Below, in pieces: positions 33,099-45,571 of a stretch of 64,000 nt of DNA. Below the pieces are notes generated by a model. The model did no database searches and had not been told where the DNA came from. It worked only from the letters and a program-made list of their open reading frames with translations. This DNA is from Exophiala sp. HKRS030 (Eukaryota > Ascomycota > Eurotiomycetes > Chaetothyriales > Herpotrichiellaceae): contig JAHWDD010000002.1 in NCBI GenBank assembly GCA_023897205.1, positions 5,022,001 to 5,086,000 of the forward strand, given 5' to 3'. The stretch's first letter is position 1. The number at the start of each line of letters is the position of its first letter. Made by a program: the position numbers and the translations under genes.

Positions 33099-36000
33099 TC
33101 AAGCGCTTTTATCGAGCTCGGCTTTCTCTTCCGCCGTAAACTGGTCGCCCAATCTCTTGATTGTCTTCATATGAGTGGCTCCATTCCGCCAGGCAGCGCG
33201 CAATGTCTGGAACAACGCACGATCTTGAGTGTCTTCATCTCTTGCGATTGAGACCATGTCGATAGCGACACGTTCGCTGATGGGCATCATCCCACACAGT
33301 ATCTTGGTGTAGTATCGAATGAGGTGGAGCATTCCAGAGACATTGCTTTCTTGAGCTTCACTCAAAGCCGATGTTTTGAATTCTTCATACATTCCAGCAT
33401 TGAATTTGTCAACGAGGAAATCGGTCCAGAAGGAATAAAGAGGTTCCAATGCTCCTTCGACGCCTGCTTGCTTCTGCTGGAATGCAACATCATGGAGTGA
33501 CAAGTATGTCTGATCGTACTCGCCTGGCCGAGGAGGAGGGAGATGGGTCTCATGACCGTCTCTCGTAAAATAGATAACCGAATTTTCATCTGTTGTCGGT
33601 ACACCGGTAGTAAACCCAAATGATATGTTGCGTAGCTGATCAAGTCTGCAATGGTTAGTATTTGATCATAATCTGCATCAAGCTGCACTCACTGTTTTGG
33701 ACTGCTTGCACCGCCACGCAAACTGGGGATGCGGGTTTGCTCAAGCGTCGAGCCAATATCGGGGACTTCTCTCCGACCATTAATAGATTCATTCGACACA
33801 ACGCGAGCGATGCTCGGAAGAGCCGGAGGTTCCCCAGCAGTAACAGACGGGCGTGGTTGCATACGAATGTTGATATTGGGAATGTTCTCATCGGGAAACA
33901 CATTCGCTTCAATATCGGAGCGAGAAGAGTGTCGGTGGTGACCGTTGATCTGGGCGACATGCAACGGAGTAGCTGGGGGTGGTGGCGATCTCAATACTTC
34001 AGAAATGTGCGTCTCTGTGGTCTGGACTGAAGGATGATGAGCCTCCTCAACCATTGTGCTTTCAGCCGGGGCAACGAAAACGCCATTCGCCACTTGATGG
34101 TCCACAAGATGTCCGGAAGGATATGGAGGGGCCAAAGGTGTATTGAATGCACCATTCGAGATGCTGTGCCCGGCTGGTGGAGATCGAGGTTGTTCCGGGT
34201 AGAAGCCACCTTCGAACGCGGGTGGTTCAGCTGATAGAGAATGCACATATTGTTGAGGAGTATTGACTGGCCCATCATGACGAGCAGATTCGAACCTCTC
34301 TTCAGCCGGTAGTACAAAATCTCTCCAGTTATCTCGACGGCGGAGTCGATCATCACCATCAACACCGGGAAGGAAATCGACGCTTCTCACAGTTTGACAA
34401 ACATAGCGCAGAGTGTCTATCGACATATTGTCCTCGGTCAAAGTTTTGATTCTCTTAAAATTGGCAATCACGCTCAATGGAACCCAACCTTGACCATCCA
34501 TGTTTCGGCGCAGGAATACGTCTTTGCAAAGATTGTCAATCGAAAAATAGTACTCGCTAATGCCAGGATTAGTAACTGTACGCTGCATTGCAAGGCACCG
34601 TGCGAATAAACTTACATTTGTGTCCCCACCATTGACATTAGAGCCAGCTGATTCAATGGGTCATTATATGGCATAGCACTCATGATGCCAGGTTGCATAT
34701 GCATTTGTGGATATCCATAACCGTCAGTCTGCAATGGAGCAAGACCATGTGGAAGATTGTGACCAGGTCCATAATAGCCTGGGACCATCATCTGTACAGG
34801 AATTGATTGTGACCGCGGATTCGGACGCGGAGTGCTTGTCGCCTGGTTTGGAGGAAAGGGTTGAGAAGATTGCCTAGAGCGAGGTTCCGCCTGAGAAGTT
34901 GATCTTGAAGGCTCAAATCCATTTTGAGGCAGAGGTGATGTATGTGGACCGAAAGTGGAGCTGTAACTGTGGTTTCCTCTACCACGATAGCTTCCACGAC
35001 CACCGCGTTCCAGTCGACCTTCACGGCGTGAGCTTTGATCGTTGGAATTCTCTCGATCTCTCCAGGATTCAACCTTCTCTCGTGCAGAGTCGGGCTTCTC
35101 GCGTGACCACTCCCGATTTCTCGGGGCACCACGGTCTCTATTAAAATCGACGTTCCCTCGCGCCGCGCCGGACGTTGATCCTGGGCCTTTGAATCTATCG
35201 CCTGAGTAGCTTTGTCGACCGCTCTGATCGGTGGTTTGACCATGCGCCGCTGCCTGATCACCTTGCGTGGCGGTGCTATCGACTGCCTGATTGCCAGCAT
35301 TGCCCGTGTGCCTCGAAGAAGACCTAGAGCTCAAGGTGGTCTTTGGCGTTTGGTCACGAGCGTGTGCAGGGGTTGAAAAAGAGTTAGTGGTGGCCTCAAC
35401 AGCACCCTGATCTTTGTCAACTGCAACAGGTCGATGAGAGATGCTGGACGTGCCTTCATCACCATTTGCGAGCCGCGTTGAAGCAGCGGTATTGGGAACA
35501 GACACGCCGCGAGTGCCCCGCTGGCCTTCTGGTTTTCGGCCGCGATCTTGTTCAGCAGAAGGTTTGGGTACTGGAGGAGGTCCCATGAGACCACTTGGTT
35601 CGCCTTGTTTTTCTGCAACATTGGCAGAGTGACTTCCTCTGCCACCACTATCCCGAGCACCTCGATTGGAACCTCGTCCACCTCGTCGTGCAGCTGCAGG
35701 GGGTAGTTGTGTCTCGAACTTTGCCGAAGGCACAAAAGGGATGGGAACCCAATTCTTACCGTGGGACTTTTGCACACTCAACTTGGCATCTGGTTTATCA
35801 ACCTTCTCATAGCTGGAAGACTTTCGTCTCTCGTCTGGCGTAGAACTTTCAGGGGTTGGCCAAGACCGAGAATCGCCGACAGTAGGTGGTGCATCAAGCT
35901 CTATTTGACCCTCAGCTTGTTGAGAGACGGATCGCGGAGATCGAGTGGAAGTGGTTTCCTTGCGACCATTGGTACGGAAGCCTTCATTTCCTCGAGATTC

Positions 36001-36735
36001 TCTCTCACCCACCTGCTGATCTTTGGTGGATGGCTTGCGTTTGTGCTCCTCTGTCTTAGACCTCTGTTGCGAGCCGGTTGCTGGGGTGGGAACTGTATTC
36101 CTCTGCACCTCTACAGTATCCTTCTTTTTGGCAGCATGGGCTTCCTGACGTTGCTTCCAAATATTGAAAGTGGGGAGTGGAGCGGCCTTGAGCTCTTTCT
36201 CGGCTGCTATAGAAGGTACGGACACTTTTTCCCAGTCATCTTCGGCATCTTTGGACTTTTTGTCGCTGGCACTATGGGTACTATTGGCACGGGTGCCAGA
36301 GTTTTGGGCTCCGTCACTGCTATTTGTTCTACCGTTTTGGAGTGGAGACGGACTCTCGTTTTGTTGAGCGTCATGTTTGGCCTCTTGAACACTGGAGATG
36401 CCGTTGAGATGTGCGGATGCCTCAACTTGTGATACACGGTCCGAGTCTTGGTGCGTTGGCTCGCTGCCCTTGTCCCCAGCATCTCTGGTATTTGGATTTG
36501 AACTTGATGTGGTTGATTCAATTGAATTCTTCTCTTCTTGGTCAGCCCGCCATGGAGATGGCTTGGATGCTGGCTGCACCGAGGCAGTCTGTGCGGGTCT
36601 GTCTTTCGCACTTTTGTCGGAAGCGGCAGGAGACTCGTTTCTCGAAGCTGTTTGTGTTGGCGTGGTAGGAGCTAAACCTTTGGCAGCTTGTGCATAGGAG
36701 AAAACCGGCACGACGGTTGGGGTAGATGCCGACAT
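33099..36735 (-). CDS. La-motif RNA-binding protein (LARP1/Sro9 type)
   Basis: Cytoplasmic RNA-binding protein that controls mRNA stability or translation. Exons 34616-36735, 33693-34556 and 33099-33645 give exactly 1,176 codons plus stop. Intron 1 (34557-34615) has a TACTAAT branch site and joins GTQ to IEYYFSIDNLCKDVFLRRNM, the La motif (about residues 706-770, continuing GWVPLSVIANFKRIKTLT). The 700-residue N-terminal part begins STPTVVPVFSYAQAAKG (a typical fungal start) and is disordered, rich in Ser, Gln, Arg and Gly, with RGG-like patches (RGGRGSNRGARDSGGRGS, RGGRGSYRGRGN). The C-terminal part (FSYA-distant, QQKQAGVEGALEPLYSFWTDFL) is the conserved fungal tail. The third exon is joined through intron 33646-33692, also with TACTAAC. 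Confidence 0.92.
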
Positions 36736-37839
36736 GATCTTGGACCGATGCTGGAAGTCTCAATTCCACGAAATTCTTCTTCTGATTTTGACCCCTCACC
36801 AGCAATGAGCTGGTTTTGTGTAGAGCAACCAGCACAAGCCTGGAAGTGCGCAAACCCGGCACGGGGCTAAATCTCGAAAAGGTTTCTGATTCTAGGCCAG
36901 GCGTAGCAGATCAAGGATCGAGGTCGCCAAATGGATGTAGTATCTCTGGAACAGATTATGCAGTGACCGAGAAGGTTCAAAAGCGTCCCGAAACACGCAG
37001 CTGGAAAGGTCGAACGCTGGTGGTCACCAATTGTAAGACCGAATTCCTGTGTTTGCTCACGGTTCCGTGTTGCAGCAACCAACGGTCAAGAGACCAGGCT
37101 TTCTTTGCAAGGGGTATGAAAGGCGCGGACGGTAGGAGGAGGGCTACCCGGCCTATAGTTGAGATACAGGCAGACTGCGAGTCGCTGAAGAGAATATTGT
37201 CTGACCGAGAAATTCGATCAGACTCTGAGACTCATTGGCGGCAATGAGGAGTGGGTAGAGACTGGGCGTCGAGAGGCCTTGAAAGAAAGTCAGGCCACAG
37301 GTTTGGGTAAGAGAGAGATGCAGGCGTGAGGTGGAGGATTGGAGGATTGGAGGAGTGCAAAGAGAATTGTGTGAGAGAGTGGAAGTGAGTTGGACTGGTG
37401 TGGTTAGAGGCAAGTCTGAGATGGGGATTTTGGGAGGTGGTGGAGGTGTGTAGATTTTGAGTGGCTAAAAATTCGTGCAGCCGACGCCAGAAAAATCCAC
37501 AAGTCGGAAGCTGGGTGAGGAGGCAGTGGAGGGCACTGGAGGGCACAGGAAGGGAGTCAGAGTCTCGAGGAATCCGGGATGATGGATCAGGGGATGAGGC
37601 AGAGATTCGAGGATTGAGTGAGACTTGGAACAACCACAAGGTGAGGTGAAGTCAAGTGATGAGTTCAAAGAGGAGGAATTTCAGTGAAGAATAGTGACAA
37701 GTCAATTGGTTTGACGATGGTGGAAGTGACGGCGGTGGTAGGACTCGGACTCGTGGTGAGAAACTCGGGACTTTTTTAGTGGTGATGATGGTGGAGATGG
37801 AGGAGGAGGAGGTGGTGGTTGTTAGTAGTAGTGGTGGTA

Positions 37840-37915
37840 CTTTAGTTGGTAGTTAGTGACTTAGTGGTGGTTATTAGTGGTTAGTGGTTAGTGGTTAGCG
37901 GTTAGTGGGTAGTCG
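37840..37915. repeat. TTAGTGG tandem repeat
   Basis: Imperfect units of GGTTAGTGGTTAGTGG with TTAGCGG and TTAGTGGG variants. This is G/T-rich on the plus strand and not a telomere repeat. Confidence 0.75.
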
Positions 37916-38450
37916 TGAGTTGGACCGACTGGTGGTGAATTGGACTCACCTTATTCCTTCAGCGCTCCAGTGCTCCAGTGCTGCGGTGCTCCCGGGTGGT
38001 AAGTGAGGCTTGAGTTCCGAGTCACGACGTGAGCCGTGAGCCGGGAGCCGTGACTAACTAGGTTGCTAGTAGTAGGGGAAGAAGAATAATAATAATGCTT
38101 AGGGCCAACTTGGGCCAAGTAACAAACAGAGTTAGTTAGATTCCACTGTGCAATAGTCATAATCAGGGTACAGGCGTGCACTGGAACTGGGCGTGTCACT
38201 TCTTTGTGCAGAGGATGGTGGGGTCTCCACGTCTTAGGGACGTCTTAGGTACTTGTTCCCCTTACCTCTAGGCACCATCTTTAACTAAAAGTCACCCAAG
38301 ACATTACTTACAACACTGTTCGCAGAAATTCATCCATTACTAATCTGAATGGATCTCCCGCCCAGGCCCTTCAGGTCACGCGTGACCTTGACTTTGAGTC
38401 CCGCTTTTTCTGTCTCTGGATTGCTCGGACCTCTGATACTGAACACTCAT

Positions 38451-38565
38451 TAGGGGCTGCTTAGGGGCTGCTTAGGTACACCTTGAGAACTCCGTAAGGA
38501 CTTCCAAGGTACCCGAGGGCCCTCGGCCTCCTCCGTCAGTCTAGGTGCTTGGTGCTTGGTGCTTG
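38451..38565. repeat. short direct repeats upstream of NPR3
   Basis: TAGGGGCTGCT occurs twice in tandem (12-bp period) from 38451, followed by TTAGGTAC; GGTGCTT occurs three times at 38544-38565. Confidence 0.7.
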
Positions 38566-39402
38566 CTGTGTGGTGCAAACAGTGGAACTCGGCAGCAGGC
38601 CTTGTAACCATACACGATTCCTCTCGAGTTCGTCATACCTGCATGTCGCCCATTCATCCTCTTGCCTTTGAGAGAACTTATCAATGATGAGGACCCTCTG
38701 GATCTGAGGACCTGATCTCCCAAACTCACAATTGTCATTACTATCTCATCCCTGGTCCTCTGTAGCGTAGGTAGTGAGCTTCTACTGGGCCATGGCGTCC
38801 TCTAATTGGTCTTTGATCACTATCATCGACCTACTTGGGCATGCCGCCTCTGTAGTCTCTCCGTGCCCCTTCAAGCTCCCTGACTCAATGACTCACAACC
38901 TTGATATCATGCATATGCACCTGCAGTGTCTGCCTGGCCGCGCTGGCCTAGATCAGTCCCAAAACTACCAATCTGATGACAATCATTCCTCACAAGTTCA
39001 AAATTCCTTTATTTGAGAAGCCTCGGAATTCGGGCGCCATGGCCACCTTTCTCGGTCAACCGGCTGCGCCAAGCCCTTCCTCCATCAACCACAACGTCTC
39101 CAGACACCAGAGATGCAGAGTCCAGAGCCTCTTCTCACCACCTGTCTAGCACCTCCTAGGCCATGACCGATCTTAGTTGATTTGATACTACGCACGACAT
39201 TCCAAACGCTGGCTCCAATGGTGGCCGTTGTGCTTCCAGAAACATGTTACCCCCACCACGCAGACAGTAGTTCGAACCACACAACCCAGTGCACCCTGCT
39301 TGTTCCATGGCCACCAGTGAAGAACAACGATGAGGATGCGTCCAGCCCACATGCCTGTTCTGGATAGGCCACCTCTACTCCTCATCATCCACCCTCTACA
39401 AT

Positions 39403-41673
39403 ATGTCCCCTAAAGCAGACCCTCGCAATCCCTCACTCCTCGCCATCTTGCTCGTCGTGCAAGCCCGTACTGGTTCGGCTGCTCAGATCGTTTTCCACTA
39501 CCCTCCAGACCCTCTGACTGCCGCCCGCCTCGCTCAGACTTCAGACTCTGCAAATGAAGACCAAGACCAATCTTCCAGCAGCGACTCGGACTCGGAAACA
39601 GAGTCTTCAGATGAAGATTTCGAGCTTTTTACAAAACGCATAAGTAGTGGTTTGTCCTTGGCTCACGATGTCCGCTCTCAGCATTCTGACGAAGAGGAGG
39701 ATCTCTACGTGGTCAAGAAGGACAAGTCCAATGACCCGGGCGATTGGAAACCTTCATGGGAACCCCTTCTAGGTTTGGGAGAGGATGGGCTGGTCAGCCT
39801 TCTGGCTCCGGGTCGAGCCTGGCACAAACGTAGGTTTGAGCTTGGAATCAACGACTTTACCTTTGTTGGACGACCTGTATTTGCACGCGAGGATGGTTTT
39901 TGGCGACGACCAAAGTCAGGGCACGATCATGTGAGGGAAGAGGACGATGACCACCTTGCTTCCGATACCGCCAGAAGCGAGGATGAGACCACAGAAGATG
40001 ATCAGACTCACATCTCCAAAGACAAATCCACTACAGAAGGTGTCAAAAGAATCAGAGACAGAGACAGAGACAGAGACATACCCAAGAGCCAATTGACCAT
40101 GTTCCACTTGGTCTTTGTCATGGACCCTCCTCCTCTTGAGCATTCGATTCGTGTCAAGGAAATGTACGATCATGTCATCAGAAAATTCTCCAAAGTGCTC
40201 AAATATGAGCAATCTCGTAACAATTATGTCTGGGAGCAAGCAGAGTTATTGCAGACAATCAAGTCTTCGCACCTACATAACAAGTCCTCAACTACCACGC
40301 TATACACCGAGATGGCCAAACGCTCGTCCCTGGCCGCAGCTATTGCTAGGATATTTGACAATATCTCAGCCTCCAAAATTGCAGCTGTTACTCTCGACTC
40401 AAAAGTTTCGGTTTCACTTCAGATCCCTCCCCTGACCTCGACTTCATACTTACCTTCACTCTCTGAACCTCCCCTCGAACCAGGCCTTTGGCTCACCACT
40501 GCTACTGACCCTGTATCTACTGCATCTGACATGGATTCCGCTTCGGTGACAGGGGCCCTTCAACTTTCCAAGAATTTCACTTTACTCATGAAGTCGAATC
40601 CTCACAAGATTCTTAAGGAGATCCATGCCACTGGTGGGCCTTTATCAGGACCATTGACCACTTTTGTTGCCAGAGCAGAACCCACAAAATCCTTCTACAA
40701 GATGTCGGTCATTTCCAAGATTCCTTTAGCGGATATTCAACATCTTGCCCGGCATCTAGTCTATTGGCGTCGAGCAATTGCCATCCCACCACTACATCAA
40801 AGAGATACGTATATTGTTTCTCCCAACGCCGACATGAGCAAACTCGTCTCAGCTTCTCGAACATACGAAGCATCATTCCCCATGATGCCATCTCTTCCCA
40901 AGATGTTACAATCACTAAGCGGCCCTCCGATCCCTTATGGGAGTCTCATCCCCAGCAGCGACCACAAAGAAGAATACTACAAAGTCCTTGCGTGGCTAAT
41001 GCGCGATGGCTGGGTTACCCAGCTTCGCACTTTTGCCTTCGTCCGTGTGGATCCTCAAACAAAGAAGGCTGTTAGGGAAAGAGATCGCGATGAAACTAAA
41101 GGAGTGAAGACTCCGATTGAGAAGAAGTCGCCATATTTCGGTGGTGAAGATCGTGAACTTTCGAGAAGTGCCAGTAGCGGCAATGCCAACCCCATCAACT
41201 TTGCCAACTCGGTCTCACCATTCAAACAACGCCCAAGCTTTGCAAGTAGACCTTCTAGTGACGGTCGTCAATCGATTTCAACCGACCACACCAGCATCCG
41301 AGGACAAGCCCCAACGCACAATCCTAAAGCTGCAAGCTTGATCCTCGCACCTTTACGTGCATCCCTGGAAGAATCCAAGTGGTTGGAGTATATCGGATCG
41401 ACCTTGAATTCAACGGATAGCGTTAGTCCGATGACAGAGGCTTCATCAACACCTTCGTCACAGAGCGGGACTACACAATTGCAACAATACTGGCCATTAT
41501 TTGTCAAGTATTTCAATGGATCAGAAGCCTTGGAACGTATCCCTGTCCGCGAAGGCCTCAAAAGAAAATTTGTATGGAATATGTTGGGGAAAATGGGTTT
41601 GGAATTGGACCAAGGTGTCGAAGATGAGAAAGGTCAAAATCATAGGACTTTGGTTACGGTCAGGCATTGGTGA
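39403..41673 (+). CDS. npr3: NPR3, SEACIT/GATOR1 subunit
   Basis: Part of the Npr2-Npr3-Iml1 complex, a GTPase-activating complex that inhibits TORC1 when amino acids or nitrogen are scarce, at the vacuole. Single exon of 756 codons. It begins MSPKADPRNPSLLAILLVVQ, then GSAAQIVFHYPPDP, the usual start. WEPLLGLGEDGLVSLLAPGRAWHKRRFELGINDFTFVGRPVF is the strongest conserved block. LTMFHLVFVMDPP follows a long acidic insert. VLAWLMRDGWVTQLRTFAFVRV is the winged-helix region, and the C terminus YFNGSEALERIPVREGLKRK ends at VTVRHW, as in relatives. No frame break. Confidence 0.93.
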   Translation: MSPKADPRNPSLLAILLVVQARTGSAAQIVFHYPPDPLTAARLAQTSDSANEDQDQSSSSDSDSETESSDEDFELFTKRISSGLSLAHDVRSQHSDEEEDLYVVKKDKSNDPGDWKPSWEPLLGLGEDGLVSLLAPGRAWHKRRFELGINDFTFVGRPVFAREDGFWRRPKSGHDHVREEDDDHLASDTARSEDETTEDDQTHISKDKSTTEGVKRIRDRDRDRDIPKSQLTMFHLVFVMDPPPLEHSIRVKEMYDHVIRKFSKVLKYEQSRNNYVWEQAELLQTIKSSHLHNKSSTTTLYTEMAKRSSLAAAIARIFDNISASKIAAVTLDSKVSVSLQIPPLTSTSYLPSLSEPPLEPGLWLTTATDPVSTASDMDSASVTGALQLSKNFTLLMKSNPHKILKEIHATGGPLSGPLTTFVARAEPTKSFYKMSVISKIPLADIQHLARHLVYWRRAIAIPPLHQRDTYIVSPNADMSKLVSASRTYEASFPMMPSLPKMLQSLSGPPIPYGSLIPSSDHKEEYYKVLAWLMRDGWVTQLRTFAFVRVDPQTKKAVRERDRDETKGVKTPIEKKSPYFGGEDRELSRSASSGNANPINFANSVSPFKQRPSFASRPSSDGRQSISTDHTSIRGQAPTHNPKAASLILAPLRASLEESKWLEYIGSTLNSTDSVSPMTEASSTPSSQSGTTQLQQYWPLFVKYFNGSEALERIPVREGLKRKFVWNMLGKMGLELDQGVEDEKGQNHRTLVTVRHW

Positions 41674-42194
41674 AGAAGTAGCTCAGTATTAATGGGGCTA
41701 CTTTGAATAGACAGCGTCGATACACAAAATTCACGGATAAAACAGACCAAGAAATCACGCCTAACATTACCAGGTGAAACCATTCAAGTGATCGGTGCTG
41801 CAAAGACTCCATGTTTGTCATTTGGACGCCATCGGCACAAATTCTACCGTCTACCAGTACCCCGATCTATGATCTATCTATCTGTCTGTCTATCTATCTA
41901 TCTATGATGATCTATCGATCTCGTAGGGTATCAAGCTGCCCATCCACACGTAATTATGTGCCCATTTCCGACGACACAAGAAAAACACCCGCTAAACCAA
42001 CGGAAAAAGACAACCAACGCCGCATCCCTGCATACCCATGCCCGTGCTAAAGCCCAATATCCTCTTTCCCCCACCCCCTCTCCCTCTCCCTCTCCTTTTT
42101 CTCTCTCAATCTCTCTCTCCCCTTTGTGATCTCTCTTTTCGAGAAAACTCGACCATGGGCAAAACAGTAGAAATAACGGTAAACAACAAACAAA
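41674..42194. other. intergenic, convergent 3' ends with microsatellites
   Basis: Between NPR3 and the haem peroxidase 3' ends. It contains a TCTA/TCTG microsatellite at about 41865-41926 and a CT-rich stretch at about 42058-42125. No gene. Confidence 0.5.
41865..41926. repeat. (TCTA)n microsatellite
   Basis: About ten TCTA/TCTG units, flanked by GATCTAT. Confidence 0.85.
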
Positions 42195-43298
42195 TCACAA
42201 CTTGGCGGCCCACCGCTTGCGATTCTGCTCGTCCAACGGCGCAGCCTCATTCGCGACCTGGCCTTTGTTCTGGACCTTCTCGGGCGCGGTCGGACGATCG
42301 CTCTTCTTGGGCGCACTGCGATAGCCGGCGTTGAGGTTGTCCTCGTTGACGACATTGCCGTGCTCGTCGCGCACGATGCCCAACTCGAGCAGCTTTGCAA
42401 AAACGGCCGCAAAATGCGCGAAGAACAAGTCCTTGTCGTGCGCGTACCGCTCGACCCAGACCTTGAACTTGTCGTCCTCGAGCAGCGCCATGTCCGACGG
42501 CAGCATCATCAGCGTGGCATCCTGGATATCCTGGACCGAGGGGTCTTGGCCGTCATTCGCGTCGCGGGCGTCCGCGAGCGCCTCCTCGTCGACGTAGACG
42601 AATTGCTCGACGCCGTTGGACAGACGTGTGCGCGTCCACTGGTTGGCCAGCAGCAGGCGGAAGTACTGGTTGCTGAAGCGGGTGGGGTTGTTGACCCATT
42701 TACCGTCGAAGCCCGAGCGGTCGGCGTGGCAGCGGCCGAGGTTGTGGGCGCCGCTCAGGGCCACGATCTCCTGGTCGTCGAAGCCCATGCGGTAGAAGAT
42801 CCAGCGCAGGTGGTCGGCGCCTTTGCTGCCGTCCGGCAGCCGCCCGCGGGGTGGGATCCGCTTGTCCTGCTCGTCGGCGAAGTCGGTGCGCCCGCCGCGC
42901 CAGGCTATTCGAGGCCCGCCCATGCCTTCGATCGCCACCACCGATGCGAGTGTCCAGAGGTCCGAGTATGTGAGCCATGGGAATTGGCGTTTGATGGGTT
43001 CGAGAAACGCGCGTGCGTGTTGGAGACCCGCGTTGGCTGGGTCGCCGCCTTCTTTCTCCCACCGCATCCCCGCCCCGTTGCTGCCGCCACTAGATGTCGA
43101 CGCGTCGTATGTCCCTGCCGAATGCCACGCGAGCCGCACGAGCACGGGGCCGGCGGACCCGTCGTCGTAGTCCGGTTGTGAGAGGAGAGAGGAGATGGCT
43201 TCACGCACTTGAGTTAGTTGCGTGGCTGATGGGGCTGGGTTGTCGCTTGGGTTGGTGGATGGGAGTTGTTCTGGTTGGGAGATGTTGGATGACGACAT
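42195..43298 (-). CDS. class I haem peroxidase (cytochrome c / ascorbate peroxidase-like), cytosolic form
   Basis: Reduces hydrogen peroxide. Single exon of 367 codons. The start at 43298 ([12 protein letters not shown]) is chosen because it gives the family N terminus; the open frame extends upstream to 43505. The distal pocket [12 protein letters not shown] has Arg55, Trp58 and His59. The proximal His185 is in [12 protein letters not shown], Trp201 in [18 protein letters not shown] is the counterpart of the radical-forming Trp of cytochrome c peroxidase, and [12 protein letters not shown] carries the proximal Asp. There is no mitochondrial presequence, so it is probably the cytosolic paralogue rather than CCP1. 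The tail ([23 protein letters not shown]) is charged. Confidence 0.9.
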   Translation of the reverse strand: MSSSNISQPEQLPSTNPSDNPAPSATQLTQVREAISSLLSQPDYDDGSAGPVLVRLAWHSAGTYDASTSSGGSNGAGMRWEKEGGDPANAGLQHARAFLEPIKRQFPWLTYSDLWTLASVVAIEGMGGPRIAWRGGRTDFADEQDKRIPPRGRLPDGSKGADHLRWIFYRMGFDDQEIVALSGAHNLGRCHADRSGFDGKWVNNPTRFSNQYFRLLLANQWTRTRLSNGVEQFVYVDEEALADARDANDGQDPSVQDIQDATLMMLPSDMALLEDDKFKVWVERYAHDKDLFFAHFAAVFAKLLELGIVRDEHGNVVNEDNLNAGYRSAPKKSDRPTAPEKVQNKGQVANEAAPLDEQNRKRWAAKL

Positions 43299-45571
43299 CT
43301 TGAGCTTGTTCTTGGCGGGAAGGATTGAAGATGAAGTGAAGTTGTTGGTGTGATGTTTCAAGAGTTGGGCCAGAGTGATGGTTGTGGTGAGAAGGCTGAA
43401 GGGTATCAGTGGCGATACAGGGTCGAAACAAGTTTGATGTCGCCACAGAGCGGTTAGATTGCCAAAGTCACCAGGGCGAGATCCGAAAGGTGTAACAGAT
43501 AGCAATGACTACACCAACAACGTGTATGGAATTCTTGAGCTCAGAAGCAGTCGGAGAGTATATAACAAAGGACGAGAAACAACACGAGAAACAACCGGAA
43601 AGAAACAGATAGAAATGAAAGAAACCCAAGCAAATCGATTCACACAAAGTCTGCAAGCCAAATCATCAGACCCACCAAAAGACTCTCACTCGTGACTCGA
43701 AGACACATACCATCATCGTGAATCACATGAAAGCCATACTGAATGTGGAGCAACCAAAATCAAGCGTACGTCGATAAGGGATTGTGACCGAGGCGGGCAG
43801 CCTCGGCAGGGGAGGAGAGAGAGAGGCCTATGTCTAACTAGACTCTACGTCAATCCAAACAAAGCTCTGACGCAGCAATGAGGCCTGGGGACCCGGGTAT
43901 GTTGCGGGTATTGCCTAGGTAGTTGATTCGAGTCTCGAGCCTCGACGGTAGGGACGATAACGAAAGGAGAGGCGTCAGCGAGTGAGTGGATGGCAAACTC
44001 ATTGGAAGGGACGGAAATAGCAGTGTGAGCGAGGGCAGAGGTGGCGGGAAGAGAGCACATGTGCTGAGAGCCTGAGCATGAGCCTGAGTGGACTCGGAGC
44101 TTCAGGAATCAGGTGGCCCCTTGTCCAAACACTGACAGCGAGAAGAAGAGAACATATGCGATAGCTCGGATTACCATGTCCGTCCACCGGGCTTCAAGCC
44201 GTCATATTGTTGGCCTAAGTAAGGAGTAGCTCCAAGACGTGGCAATCAGAATCCAGGGTTGCACGTAAGAAGGAAACAGGGTCCGTTGGTTGGAACATCG
44301 GTAATGATGGCGAGAGGATGGGAAATGTGACGCGATCTACTGTAAGCAGCCTTCTGTGAGGACACAAATTTTTGATAAGGACTCGCGGGCCCCAATCCAC
44401 TAGCGTGACAACAGGGGGTCTCCTTTCGGGCGGCAAGGCCGGACAAGGCTGTGGAAGGGCCCCGGTGAGAAGACCCAAGAGCCATAGGCCATGGAGAGAA
44501 CTCTCCAAGAGTCCAAGACGAGCGCTTCTAGTTAGTGGATGGGAGTGCCGGAGATCGGAGCGGATATTTTCGTGCAGGGGGGTTAACACCCTACCTCGAG
44601 GCATGTGACTGGCACCTAGGTGACTGGTACGTTGGTTCGGCGACTGGAGAAGCGTGAGGTCTTTTTTCCTCTGATGATTGCTTGATTCGTTGTCACAAGC
44701 GTTTTTGGTTCGGGCAATGATCCAATCATGCCTCTTGGAAGATTCCCTCGAGCGAATTCTTTTTGCTTCCCTGTTGGTCATGATGTCCATGGATCCAGTT
44801 TCCAGTCGGTGGGCTGGTGGAGTTTGTGCGCTTGTGGGCACGTGGGCTTGGCAGGTCCTGATTCATGAAAGATTGAGATTGACACTGACACTGAGAGAAT
44901 GCCGAGGTTCGGCTGAGCACGCCGGAATGATGATCCACGCCCCTGATCCATCACGTGGTGTACTGACAGTCTTCGAGAAGCCTTACTTGGTAGCCTTGTT
45001 GGGACACAACATGTACGATATGATACGATATTATTAGGAGACAAGCACCTTTATTGGACTGATATGATAACGTACCTACACAGGCAATGAGACCGACACT
45101 TTTACTGCCTCCCCACAAACGCGCAGGCCACTTTTGTTCAATATATAGGTGCATTCTAGGGCCCATCAGCCTCATGATAAGAGGTCTTCTGTTTCCGGCA
45201 TTGCCAAGCTCGCGTGAACTCCATACGTGTGGTCAATGTCTTGTGTGACAACAGGGTCGTCGCTGTGCAGGATACATAGGAGCCCTAACTTCAAGCACAT
45301 TTCAATACGTGGACGAACTGAACTCTGTTGGAGAGTTATGGATAGCATGCTGCGACGATCGGCAGAAAAGTTGAGCAGTTAACCTTGCAAGACGTAGTAT
45401 TGTCAAATTGTCCATCAGCCCAAGCAGCCTGGTGTTTTACTTTGTAGAACGGGGAGCTGATCGAGAGAGTTTGTGGGCCATCTCATTGCCTAGATTGATC
45501 ACATCGAAATCACATCGCCACCGGGTTATTGTGGCCGATAGACATCGCCCGGTATCTTCCGTAGCGCTTGT
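43299..45571. other. long intergenic region
   Basis: It holds the peroxidase promoter and then 1.5 kb with no supported gene. A minus-strand frame of 208 codons at 44215-44841 has no recognisable feature and ordinary flanks. Confidence 0.4.

Larger units (their letters stand above)
36736..39402. other. long divergent intergenic region with repeats
   Basis: 2.67 kb between the La-motif gene (minus) and NPR3 (plus). The minus-strand mRNA side is pyrimidine-rich around 37250-37700. Tandem TTAGTGG units lie near 37859-37910, two 12-bp GGGGCTGCTTAG units at 38451-38476, and three GGTGCTT units at 38544-38565. No coding gene is supported. The La-motif mRNA may have a long 5' leader here. Confidence 0.45.

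Noticed and set aside
34557..34615. Frame break in the La-motif gene at its first intron
   Set aside because: The first acceptor tried (34576) gave a stop, but the acceptor after TACTAATCCTGGCATTAG (exon from 34556) restores QIEYYFSIDN exactly in phase, so no break exists.
37840..37915. TTAGTGG repeat as an internal telomere array
   Set aside because: The unit differs from fungal TTAGGG and is irregular; flanking genes are housekeeping.
43299..43505. N-terminal extension of the haem peroxidase as a mitochondrial presequence
   Set aside because: The extension is not typical (acidic and aromatic residues, Pro-rich), and MSSSN at 43298 gives the normal start of the cytosolic class.
44215..44841. 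208-codon open frame on the minus strand
   Set aside because: No motif, no splice partners, odd composition (basic start, mixed hydrophobic end) and overlapping frames on both strands; likely chance.
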